In this document: piece by piece, positions 1 through 6,374 of the stretch
How the letters are laid out: each line of letters begins with the position of its first letter
How positions within the stretch are numbered: the first letter of the stretch is position 1
Origin: JBBIVP01 sp037439705 [NCBI: bacterium]
Lineage (GTDB): Bacteria > JBBIVP01
Assembly: GCA_037439705.1 (NCBI GenBank)
Contig: JBBIVP010000056.1
Coordinates: forward strand, 1 to 11,077
Direction of reading: 5' to 3'
Length of the DNA stretch: 11,077 bases
Translations under genes and position numbers: made by a program
The notes under the pieces: generated by a model
Databases searched by the model: none
What the model was told of the DNA's origin: nothing
Seen by the model: the letters and a program-made list of their open reading frames with translations, nothing else

Positions 1-3
1 CAT
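1..3 (-). CDS. Start codon of a leftward gene leaving the window
   Basis: Only the initiation codon (ATG read leftward from base 3) lies in the window, so the product is unknown. The call rests on a near-consensus Shine-Dalgarno sequence, AAGGAGGT on the minus strand (GGAGG at 13 to 9), five bases before the ATG. A plausible sigma70 promoter lies further upstream. The gene is divergent from the cation efflux gene at 122. Confidence 0.5.
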
Positions 4-51
4 CTGAACCTCCTTCCACTTTTTTGTGATAACCTTTTCCTCATTTTACAT

Positions 52-80
52 ATATTAACATTCTAATTTTCATATTTCAA
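52..80 (-). promoter_or_regulatory. Possible sigma70 promoter of the left-edge gene
   Basis: On the minus strand TTGAAA (80..75) and TAATAT (57..52) are separated by 17 bp. This would give a leader of about 40 bases carrying the GGAGG site at 13..9. The -10 box matches the consensus at only 4 of 6 positions in AT-rich DNA, so the call is tentative. Confidence 0.35.
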
Positions 81-121
81 GCACATTTTAATTTCCAGAT
101 GGACTTGAATAAAGGGATAAG

Positions 122-1027
122 GTGAAAGAAAATATTCTAATGGAAGAGAGGGCACGAAAAATTTTAAGATATGCATTTTTTATTACCTTATTTTTCTTTT
201 TCGTGGAGCTTATTGGGGGATATATATCAAAAAGCCTCGCATTGATAACCGATTCATTCCATATGCTCCTTGATGTTTCAGCAATAGGAATAGCTTATTT
301 TGCAACAAAACTTGCTGGAAGAAAGAGGAATCTCATGAAGACTTTTGGATACCACAGGTTTGAAATAATTTCCGCTCTTTTCAATGGTTTAATGCTTCTT
401 GGAATAAGTTTTTTCATGCTCAGCAGGGCATACGGAAGGATTCTCAATTCACAAAAAGTATTAACTGATATTATGATACCTATTGCTTTTTTGGGACTTA
501 TGGTGAACATTATAGTGGGATTGATTCTCTATAAAGGTAAAAAGGAAAACCTGAACATAAAGGGCGCTTATCTTCATGTCCTTGGAGATACACTTTCAAG
601 CACAGGAGTAGTTGCAGGTGGTATTTTGATGGGATTAACCGGATTTTATTTGATTGACCCCATCATAAGTATTTTTGTGGCATTTTTAATCCTGATAGAA
701 ACTCTGCATTTTATTAAGGAGCCTATTGAAATACTGACCGAGAGTGCTCCGAAGGAGATTGATGTGAAAAAGTTGATAGATTCTCTACAGAGCATTCCCG
801 GTGTGAAAAAAATCCACGACTTTCATATATGGTCTATTAAAACAGGAGCGGTTAATGTGACCTCTCATCTTCTTGTGGAGGAGAATGTAAATCCAAGTGA
901 AATTCTTGCTTCCGCTTCAAAAGTTTTAAGGGAAAAGTTCAACATAACCCATTTTACATTTCAAATTGAAAGTGAGCTTAACAAAGGATGTTGCCATTGT
1001 GAGGAAATAAGTTCAGAATCTCACTGA
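122..1027 (+). CDS. Cation diffusion facilitator (zinc/divalent cation efflux, CzcD/ZitB type)
   Basis: A 301-residue inner-membrane antiporter, expected to export Zn2+ or a similar divalent metal in exchange for protons. It has the normal CDF length and about six hydrophobic segments. Transmembrane segment 2 carries D44, H47 and D51, and segment 5 carries H152 and D156. This paired HxxxD arrangement forms the transport site of zinc-type CDF proteins. A cytoplasmic C-terminal domain (about 205-285) follows, ending in a tail with C290, C291, H292, C293 and H301 that could bind metal. The GTG start at 122 follows AAAGGG by five bases; an in-frame ATG at 140 is the alternative. The stop overlaps the convergent oxidoreductase gene by 7 bp. 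Family assignment is firm; the exact metal is inferred. Confidence 0.92.
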   Translation: MKENILMEERARKILRYAFFITLFFFFVELIGGYISKSLALITDSFHMLLDVSAIGIAYFATKLAGRKRNLMKTFGYHRFEIISALFNGLMLLGISFFMLSRAYGRILNSQKVLTDIMIPIAFLGLMVNIIVGLILYKGKKENLNIKGAYLHVLGDTLSSTGVVAGGILMGLTGFYLIDPIISIFVAFLILIETLHFIKEPIEILTESAPKEIDVKKLIDSLQSIPGVKKIHDFHIWSIKTGAVNVTSHLLVEENVNPSEILASASKVLREKFNITHFTFQIESELNKGCCHCEEISSESH

Positions 1028-2130
1028 AATTCTCTGAGAATTTCCTGAGAGAGGCGAGACGCTATAGCCATTATGGTGAGCATCGGATTTACTCCAAGAG
1101 CGGACGGAAAGATAGAAGCATCAACGACATACAGCCCTTTTACTCCATGAACCCTTCCTGATGGGTCAACGGCAGAAATCTCAGGAGAAATCCCCATTCT
1201 CAGAGTTCCCATTGGATGATTGCCTTCCATCTCAATGTCCACTATTTTTGCGTTTCTCAAAAATTCTTTAAATTTTTCAATCTCGCTGAAAAACGGAGCA
1301 CCCGTGAAAAGGGGTTTCACCATTTCTGCACCGGCGGAAAACATAATTTTTGCAGTTTCTTCCATCGCCTTTATCAACCGTTTAAAAGCATCTTCTCTCA
1401 GGTGGTATATTATAACAGGTTCAGTTCCTTCGCCCGGTTTCACATACCCCGAGGGAAGGTCGTAGACCATGGCACCTGCTAAACCTATTCTGTTTATGGC
1501 CCTCAAATATTTTTCGTTTTCCTTTCTGAAACCGGAAATTGAAGCAAAAATTATAGCCGGGTCTACTGCGGAGGTTTCGAGAAGAATTCCTTCATTGATG
1601 AACTCATCAGAGTAATATCCCTGCGGGATTCCTTCCCATATTTTGACTTCTTCTTTGAAAATGGCAAGCACTCCACTTGCTGGATGAACGGTGAGATTTT
1701 TTCCTATTGCCTTTGATGTTTTTATGCGGTTTTTCAAAAGTAGAATTGGTGAAATCAATGTTCCGGCAGCAAGAACCGTGACTTTTGCTCTTACCTCAAA
1801 AGTTCCTGTTTCTTCATCGTTCATGGAAAGTATCTTTCCCTTTACTCCTTTTATTCTGTCTTTTTCAATGATAAATTCTTCAGCCCTCATAAGCGGGAAA
1901 ATTTTGGCTCCCATTTCTGATGCCTCAGGAATATATGTAAGGTCTGTGCTCAACTTTGCACCTATTGGGCATCCGAATATACAAACTCCACATCCCTGAC
2001 AGTCAGGAGCATTTCTCAATATTGGTCCGCCTCTCCATCCAAGTCTTTCAATTCCCTTTTTGAACAGATAGTTGTTATTTCCTGCAACTGACATATCCAC
2101 TGGAGTAACTTTTATTTCCTTTTCTACCAT
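1021..2130 (-). CDS. GMC-family oxidoreductase, C-terminal part after an in-frame stop
   Basis: 369 residues in the same frame as the N-terminal part at 2131-2520, separated from it only by the TAA at 2133..2131. It contains the substrate domain and the GMC C-terminal domain. NHPMGTLRMG near residue 310 supplies the family's active-site histidine, and GVNPMLTIMA near the end supplies the second active-site residue (Asn). C44, C47, C50 and C54 form CxxCxxCxxxCP (174, 177, 180 and 184 in the joined protein). This could hold an Fe-S cluster, although cysteine-rich versions of this loop are known in long-chain alcohol oxidase-like GMC proteins. The ATG at 2130 has no Shine-Dalgarno sequence, so separate translation would depend on reinitiation at the TAA-ATG junction. 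It ends tail-to-tail with the cation efflux gene. It is probably the second half of one broken or recoded gene. Confidence 0.8.
   Translation of the reverse strand: MVEKEIKVTPVDMSVAGNNNYLFKKGIERLGWRGGPILRNAPDCQGCGVCIFGCPIGAKLSTDLTYIPEASEMGAKIFPLMRAEEFIIEKDRIKGVKGKILSMNDEETGTFEVRAKVTVLAAGTLISPILLLKNRIKTSKAIGKNLTVHPASGVLAIFKEEVKIWEGIPQGYYSDEFINEGILLETSAVDPAIIFASISGFRKENEKYLRAINRIGLAGAMVYDLPSGYVKPGEGTEPVIIYHLREDAFKRLIKAMEETAKIMFSAGAEMVKPLFTGAPFFSEIEKFKEFLRNAKIVDIEMEGNHPMGTLRMGISPEISAVDPSGRVHGVKGLYVVDASIFPSALGVNPMLTIMAIASRLSQEILREFQ
1026..1044. repeat. 19-bp perfect palindrome at the convergent gene ends
   Basis: GAAATTCTC and GAGAATTTC are exact inverted repeats around a single T. The site overlaps the last bases of the cation efflux gene and the last codons of the oxidoreductase gene. 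It could act as a bidirectional RNA hairpin, but neither side has a T-tract typical of an intrinsic terminator. Confidence 0.55.
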
Positions 2131-2520
2131 TTACACAAGATGATATATGGATTCAGGAGAAAGGGTGGGGATGAGAAAATCCCTTGACCATTTTACGAGC
2201 ATACCCTGGGGAGGACGAACACAGATGGCGGAATTTATAGTGGTGGTCCCTCCGATACATTTACCTGTAAGAATAGGAAAAAATGGCTTTCCCTGAGCAA
2301 ACTGCATTCCAGTGTTTCTGTAAAGTATTTTGAATGCGGTTAACGGGTCATCAGAAAACTCATGAGGTTGAAGATAAGGACCTTCTTCAATAACTATTAC
2401 CTTTAACCCCGCGGACTGGAGCCTTTTAGCACATACCCCTCCTCCTGCCCCTGAACCTATTATGCATACATCACCTTCTATCTCAATTCTTTTTTCATTA
2501 TATGGAGTTTTGTAGATCAT
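2131..2520 (-). CDS. GMC-family oxidoreductase, N-terminal FAD-binding part ended by TAA
   Basis: 129 residues opening a GMC flavoprotein (choline dehydrogenase / cholesterol oxidase / long-chain alcohol oxidase superfamily). The FAD dinucleotide-binding motif is G22-S-G24-A-G-G27 after DVCII, with the conserved acidic end of strand 2 in VIVIEEGPYL. The GGTTTINSA segment is the second family signature. The start at 2520 is chosen because GGGAGG lies six bases upstream and the preceding gene stops at 2522; a longer ORF from 2568 would overlap that gene. The protein stops at TAA 2133..2131, which falls in a spot where family members continue without a gap. Joined with the next fragment it would be about 499 residues, a normal length. 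Substrate unknown. Confidence 0.8.
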   Translation of the reverse strand: MIYKTPYNEKRIEIEGDVCIIGSGAGGGVCAKRLQSAGLKVIVIEEGPYLQPHEFSDDPLTAFKILYRNTGMQFAQGKPFFPILTGKCIGGTTTINSAICVRPPQGMLVKWSRDFLIPTLSPESIYHLV

Positions 2521-2521
2521 T

Positions 2522-3004
2522 TTATTCCTCCCAGATAGTCCTCCCGTAAGAACCGCAGGGATATGCAAAAGCTATTTCCTTTTTTACTTCAGGAAGTGAA
2601 CCATATACAAGGCATATAATTTGCTTAATTCCTTTAAAAACAATTCTTTTTAGAAAGATACTGCTTTCTTCCCATCCAAGAAGATATTTTCTTCTTTCCT
2701 CAATATCAAGGTCAGAAAGCCTTTTAAAATGGAAACTGAAATACTTTGGCATATATTCAATAATTGTAAGTCCTGTCTTCATTAAAAAAGATTCCCTTTG
2801 AGGCATAATTTTGAGCGTCTTATCCATCCTTTTCAAAAATTCTGTTTTCTTTAAATCCACATTAAATGGTTTTCCTTCTGGAAACAGGGCTCCTGTTATG
2901 GCAAAAGCCGAGAGAAGATATGCTGGAATTTCGTGCTCAGTATGCTTTGCACAACTGAAGGTGGGGAGTAGAAAAGAAATTTTGAGGAACTCTCTTCTCT
3001 TCAT
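2522..3004 (-). CDS. Gluconate 2-dehydrogenase subunit 3-like protein with Tat/lipoprotein signal
   Basis: 160 residues, first gene of the oxidoreductase operon. The N-terminus MKRREFLK resembles a twin-arginine signal (RR at 3-4). It is followed by a short hydrophobic stretch and C18 in a weak lipobox (TFSC), so the protein is probably exported and possibly lipid-anchored. The rest fits the small-subunit pattern that accompanies or is fused to GMC dehydrogenases: a region with ALFPEG, a central RRKYLLGWEES segment near 105-115, then a helix and an aromatic C-terminus. Such subunits usually help the flavoprotein ride on a shared Tat signal and reach the periplasm. That role is inferred from the family and from the one-base spacing to the GMC gene. 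A -10 box lies only seven bases before the ATG, so translation is probably leaderless. Confidence 0.68.
   Translation of the reverse strand: MKRREFLKISFLLPTFSCAKHTEHEIPAYLLSAFAITGALFPEGKPFNVDLKKTEFLKRMDKTLKIMPQRESFLMKTGLTIIEYMPKYFSFHFKRLSDLDIEERRKYLLGWEESSIFLKRIVFKGIKQIICLVYGSLPEVKKEIAFAYPCGSYGRTIWEE
2527..2531 (-). promoter_or_regulatory. Strong Shine-Dalgarno site of the GMC oxidoreductase
   Basis: GGGAGGAATAAAATG on the minus strand places GGAGG six bases before the ATG at 2520 and inside the last codons of the upstream gene. It decides the start codon. It also shows that operon-internal genes here use normal ribosome binding sites. Confidence 0.8.
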
Positions 3005-3011
3005 AAGTTCA

Positions 3012-3039
3012 ATTGTATTTTACAAAAAACTCTTTTCAA
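3012..3039 (-). promoter_or_regulatory. Promoter of the oxidoreductase operon, predicted leaderless
   Basis: On the minus strand TTGAAA (3039..3034), a 16-bp spacer and TACAAT (3017..3012) are followed by seven bases and the ATG at 3004. Transcription starting about seven bases past the -10 box would begin at or beside the start codon. It overlaps the divergent truD promoter over nearly its whole length. Confidence 0.65.
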
Positions 3040-3046
3040 TTATAAT
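3019..3046 (+). promoter_or_regulatory. Promoter of truD, very short leader
   Basis: TTTACA (3019-3024), a 16-bp spacer and a consensus TATAAT (3041-3046) precede the GTG at 3060 by 13 bases. The predicted leader is about seven bases, with no Shine-Dalgarno sequence at normal spacing. Confidence 0.62.
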
Positions 3047-3059
3047 TAAAAAGTCCGGA

Positions 3060-4205
3060 GTGAAGATAAGAAGGCTGATAGAAGATTTCATCGTTCACGA
3101 GCACATAAAAAATTCCCCTATTACAAAAAATGGTGGATATACACTTTTAAAGGTTACAAAAATGGATATGACTACAAGGGATATGATACGGATATTATCA
3201 AAGAAGATTGGGATTTCTGTAAGGGACATAAGCTGGGCGGGTCAAAAAGACAGACACGCTCTCACCTCGCAGTTCATCACAGTCAAAGGGGAAACTCCTC
3301 CGTTGATAGTGGAGAAAAAGTTCAGGTGCGAAAGGGTAGGAAGGTCAAACCGGCATATCACGCCTTCTGATTTGTCCTTTAATACTTTTGAAATTACGAT
3401 AAGGGATATGAAAGAGGATGAGGCTTATGGAATTCCATCTACTATAGAAAAAATAAGGAAAATAGGTTTTCCCAATTATTATGACACACAGAGATTCTGG
3501 TCCTCCCTTTCAGGAGAGTTTTTTGCAGAATGTCTTCTCAAAGGAAACTTTAAAGATGCATTAAAGCTTTATTTTCTTTCTTCTTTGAAGCCCGATAAAA
3601 AACTTTTAAAAAGCCTGAAAAAAAAGGAGATAGAAATTGAAGAGATTAAAAACAGGGTAAATGGAGGTGCGAAAAAAGTTTTGAAAATTTTTATGAAAAC
3701 GGATTCACCTTTAAAGGCATTGAGGAGTATAGAAAAGGAAGAACTGACATTTCTGGTAAATGTATATCAGGCATTTCTTTTTAACGAAATTGTTTCCAGA
3801 TTTATAAAAAGAAATATAAAGGATTATGTTGAAATCAGATACTCTATGGGATTTTTACCATTTAACCGAGAAAAATTTCCTGACTGGATAGCACCTGATA
3901 AAAAAATTCCTGTTCCCGGGAGAAAACCATTTTTTGATGATGAGGAATTCAAAGAAATCTATGAAGAAATAAAAAGGGAAAGGGGAATAAAAGACAGTTA
4001 TTTCAACAGGCGGGAAATATACTTCGTAAAGTTCAAGACATTTAGAAGGAATCTTCTTGTTTTTCCTTCTGATATTTCCATTGGAAAAGTAGAAGAAGAC
4101 CCTCTTTATCCGGGAAAATTTACAAGAAAAATTGCCTTCAGCCTTCCACCGGGTTCTTATGCCACCATTTTTATAAAATCAATAATAGCGAATCTTCCGT
4201 GTTAA
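3060..4205 (+). CDS. truD: tRNA pseudouridine synthase TruD
   Basis: A 381-residue enzyme that converts U13 of certain tRNAs to pseudouridine. The start is set at GTG 3060. Reading from there gives the N-terminal strand IEDFIVHE typical of TruD, and the promoter TATAAT ends at 3046. The open frame extends back to 2811 but has no reason to be coding there. The catalytic motif GQKDRHA has its Asp at residue 64. N139YYDTQRF146 matches the conserved NYFGAQRF-like motif. VNVYQAFLFNEIVSRF near 245-260 and the C-terminal LPPGSYATIFIK are also family signatures, and the variable TRUD insertion lies between. It is divergent from the oxidoreductase operon and is followed after 52 bases by a tRNA gene. 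Start certainty is moderate, function firm. Confidence 0.9.
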   Translation: MKIRRLIEDFIVHEHIKNSPITKNGGYTLLKVTKMDMTTRDMIRILSKKIGISVRDISWAGQKDRHALTSQFITVKGETPPLIVEKKFRCERVGRSNRHITPSDLSFNTFEITIRDMKEDEAYGIPSTIEKIRKIGFPNYYDTQRFWSSLSGEFFAECLLKGNFKDALKLYFLSSLKPDKKLLKSLKKKEIEIEEIKNRVNGGAKKVLKIFMKTDSPLKALRSIEKEELTFLVNVYQAFLFNEIVSRFIKRNIKDYVEIRYSMGFLPFNREKFPDWIAPDKKIPVPGRKPFFDDEEFKEIYEEIKRERGIKDSYFNRREIYFVKFKTFRRNLLVFPSDISIGKVEEDPLYPGKFTRKIAFSLPPGSYATIFIKSIIANLPC

Positions 4206-4219
4206 AGTTTTAAGGCAAA

Positions 4220-4247
4220 TTGAATTAAAAAGAAGATTTTATACAAT
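4220..4247 (+). promoter_or_regulatory. Likely promoter of the tRNA-Leu gene
   Basis: TTGAAT (4220-4225), a 16-bp spacer and TACAAT (4242-4247) predict a start near 4254, just before the mature tRNA 5' end at 4258. Confidence 0.5.
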
Positions 4248-4257
4248 AAATTAAGAT

Positions 4258-4342
4258 GCCGAAGTGGCGGAATTTGGTAGACGCGCTGGATTCAGGGTCC
4301 AGTACCCGCAAGGGTGTGGGGGTTCAACTCCCCCCTTCGGCA
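4258..4342 (+). tRNA. tRNA-Leu (anticodon CAG)
   Basis: An 85-base class II tRNA. The acceptor stem pairs GCCGAAG (4258-4264) with CTTCGGC (4335-4341), followed by discriminator A4342. The anticodon arm is CTGGA, loop TTCAGGG, TCCAG, giving anticodon CAG for CUG leucine codons. A long variable arm (ACCC-GCAA-GGGT) and a T arm of GGGGG-TTCAACT-CCCCC complete the fold. The 3' CCA is not encoded, so a CCA-adding enzyme must supply it. No convincing terminator lies in the 44 bases before the convergent porin-like gene. Confidence 0.96.
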
Positions 4343-4386
4343 GAGGGATGTTATCTGATTTTATAAAAACTTCTCCGAGGAAATAA

Positions 4387-5703
4387 TTAAAAGAATACTA
4401 TCAATCTTCCTTCAAGGTCAAAAGTTCCTTCTTCTCTTCCAGTAGGTGAGGAAAAGACATCTCCCGGGCTGAAATACCCTCCTTCTATGGAGAACCTCAC
4501 CTTTTTGTTTTTAAAATTAAAGAACAATCCGGTATCAATTTCCCATCCAATATCTTTTGAAGGCTTACCACCGTTGAAACCAGCAGGTGTTCCGCCGTAA
4601 ACAAAAAGGCTCTGATAAGGGTCAACGAAATTTCTTACTCCTCTTGCAAATAGCCAGCCTGTTCTCCATTCAATATTTTGTGTCAGGTTTATTCCTATCT
4701 GAGGAAAGAAAAAGTATGCATTGGTAACTCCTCCCTTTGTGAAGTACAGGTCAATTCCTTTTTGTTCTTCTGAAACCTCAAGAATTTTTTCTACACTTCT
4801 TTTTGTGTAATATGCAAGAACCTTTTCAAGGGCTATAAGTCCGACATTGTAATCCGGATCAAATGTGAAGAAAGTCATATCTCCTCCAGCAGGGTCTTCA
4901 TCCCCTGATGCGAAACCGCTCTGCAGGAAAAATTTTAAAAATTTCAGTTTGTAAAGAAATTCAAGTGCAACTCCGAATTGAAGAACTTTTCTACCTTCTT
5001 CAAGTTCATAAAGGAGGGGAAGTGCTTTGCTTTTTCCAAAAACTGATACAAATTCTGATTCTATTCTCCAGTTTTCTTTTTCCACCTTTCCCCACAGGTC
5101 AAAGGCTCCTATTTTTGTGTCCGTTTCATCCTGCATCCTCAATGCGGAATAAAATCCGAGTTTCCATATTTCTTCCTCCCATAAGACTGCAAGGAGCCAT
5201 TCGTCCACATCATCCTTGTTTATTTTTAATTCATCTTCAGCAATTCTATCAAAAGCAATCGCTACAACCAGGGGTTCTTCCTTTCCCATAGGTTTCGTGG
5301 CAAATAGAATTCTGTCTACGATGTTTCCATACCTTTTCACTCCAAATTTTTCATCGTATCCATCCCCCGAGTTAACAAATATACCAAGCCCCCAGTCATT
5401 TGGCATCCTTCCTGCTGAAAGAAGCCCTATTCCTGTTAACCATTTAAACCATACCTTTCTGAAATCAATGTAATTTTCGTTTTCTATATAGGTTCCGTTT
5501 TCCCATATAAAATCGCACTGAATGTTTAATTCAAAGTTTTTCAAAAATTTTATAGAAGGGCTCAAGCGAAATCTGTTTTTCAGTGCCCAATTATCTTTTA
5601 TTTCACCATTCTTTAATGCATCCATTCCCTTGATGTATATTCCTTCAAACCTTAAATCGCCAATTTCTGTAAGAAAAAGAAAAATAACAAATATAAAGTT
5701 CAT
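4387..5703 (-). CDS. Porin-like outer-membrane beta-barrel protein
   Basis: 438 residues with a hydrophobic N-terminus (about 1-12) resembling a short signal peptide. It then has many alternating amphipathic strands rich in aromatic residues, and it ends in RLIVFF; a terminal Phe is typical of barrels inserted by the BAM machinery. GRMPNDWGLG at 98-107, followed by a Gly/Asp-rich loop and a DRILFAT segment, resembles a myxobacterial-type outer-membrane family I recall as TIGR04551; I could not check this. The substrate is unknown. Last gene of the acylphosphatase-enolase-RCK operon, its ATG overlapping the RCK stop as ATGA, so translation is probably coupled. It implies an outer membrane, hence a diderm cell. 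Confidence 0.72.
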   Translation of the reverse strand: MNFIFVIFLFLTEIGDLRFEGIYIKGMDALKNGEIKDNWALKNRFRLSPSIKFLKNFELNIQCDFIWENGTYIENENYIDFRKVWFKWLTGIGLLSAGRMPNDWGLGIFVNSGDGYDEKFGVKRYGNIVDRILFATKPMGKEEPLVVAIAFDRIAEDELKINKDDVDEWLLAVLWEEEIWKLGFYSALRMQDETDTKIGAFDLWGKVEKENWRIESEFVSVFGKSKALPLLYELEEGRKVLQFGVALEFLYKLKFLKFFLQSGFASGDEDPAGGDMTFFTFDPDYNVGLIALEKVLAYYTKRSVEKILEVSEEQKGIDLYFTKGGVTNAYFFFPQIGINLTQNIEWRTGWLFARGVRNFVDPYQSLFVYGGTPAGFNGGKPSKDIGWEIDTGLFFNFKNKKVRFSIEGGYFSPGDVFSSPTGREEGTFDLEGRLIVFF

Positions 5704-6374
5704 TTCACCTCTTTCAGAAGTTTTTCAATATTTTCCTCTTTTCCTGCAATTACAAGTGTGTCTTGTTCTTTCAATATGAAATTTTTATCGGGTGGACAGA
5801 TTACCTTTGGTTCCTGACCGGTAGGACGTTTTACTGCTACTACCACCACTCCAAATCGGTTTATGATATCCAGTTCCTCAAGGGTTTTATTTTTGAAATC
5901 GGATGGAATAGGGATTTCAACAATATCACTTTTGTTCTCAATAGAAAAAAATTCTAACACATTATTTTTCCTCAATATATAGGCATATTTTTTAGCCACC
6001 TCTTCTTCCGGAAAAATTATTTTCTCTACCCCAATTTTATCAAGCATTTTTTTATGTTCTTCGGATGTTGCTTTCGCATAGATTTTTTCTTTTGGCACAC
6101 CGAGTTCAAGAAGATATTCAACTGCTAAGAGGTTTGCCTCTATATTTTCTCCTATACAGACTACCACCCTGTCCATGTCCTTAGGATTCAATTGGTGCCA
6201 CATTTCTCTATCTTTTATATCTCCCACAATTGCCTTTGCATACTTACCTGATATTTTTTTTATGGACTTTTCGTCGTGGTCTATTACCGTTACCTCTTCA
6301 CCACTTTCATATAAAAATTTAGCGAGATATAATCCAAAATGACCGAGTCCAATTATCAGGTGTTTTTTAGCCAT
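5700..6374 (-). CDS. RCK-domain potassium channel/transporter regulator (KtrA/TrkA type)
   Basis: 224 residues, the normal KtrA length. The N-terminal Rossmann domain (about 1-135) begins with G9-L-G-H-F-G14 and the acidic end of strand 2 in VTVIDHDEKS, the nucleotide-binding pattern of RCK_N domains. A C-terminal RCK_C domain follows (about 140-224), ending with the usual strand LVIAGKEENIEKLL. Such proteins form cytoplasmic octameric rings that gate KtrB/TrkH potassium transporters in response to ATP/ADP, NAD(H) or c-di-AMP. No membrane partner is encoded in the window. Start and stop overlap both neighbours: TAATG with enolase and ATGA with the porin-like gene. Residues alone do not settle the choice between KtrA, KtrC and a channel regulator. 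Confidence 0.88.
   Translation of the reverse strand: MAKKHLIIGLGHFGLYLAKFLYESGEEVTVIDHDEKSIKKISGKYAKAIVGDIKDREMWHQLNPKDMDRVVVCIGENIEANLLAVEYLLELGVPKEKIYAKATSEEHKKMLDKIGVEKIIFPEEEVAKKYAYILRKNNVLEFFSIENKSDIVEIPIPSDFKNKTLEELDIINRFGVVVVAVKRPTGQEPKVICPPDKNFILKEQDTLVIAGKEENIEKLLKEVK

Noticed and set aside
2131-2133. TAA read as selenocysteine or pyrrolysine
   Set aside because: Those use UGA and UAG, not UAA; no recoding hairpin is evident. A mutation, error or reinitiation is more likely.
2521-2568. GMC oxidoreductase starting at 2568
   Set aside because: The extra 16 residues overlap the upstream gene and have no ribosome site; the ATG at 2520 follows GGGAGG and gives the normal N-terminus.
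2811-3059. Longer TruD start inside the upstream open frame
   Set aside because: The extension overlaps the oxidoreductase small-subunit gene antisense, lies upstream of the truD promoter and has no TruD similarity.
4343-4386. Terminator between tRNA-Leu and the convergent porin-like gene
   Set aside because: Only a short AT-rich self-complementary stretch (TTTTATAAAA) is visible, with no GC stem followed by a T-tract.
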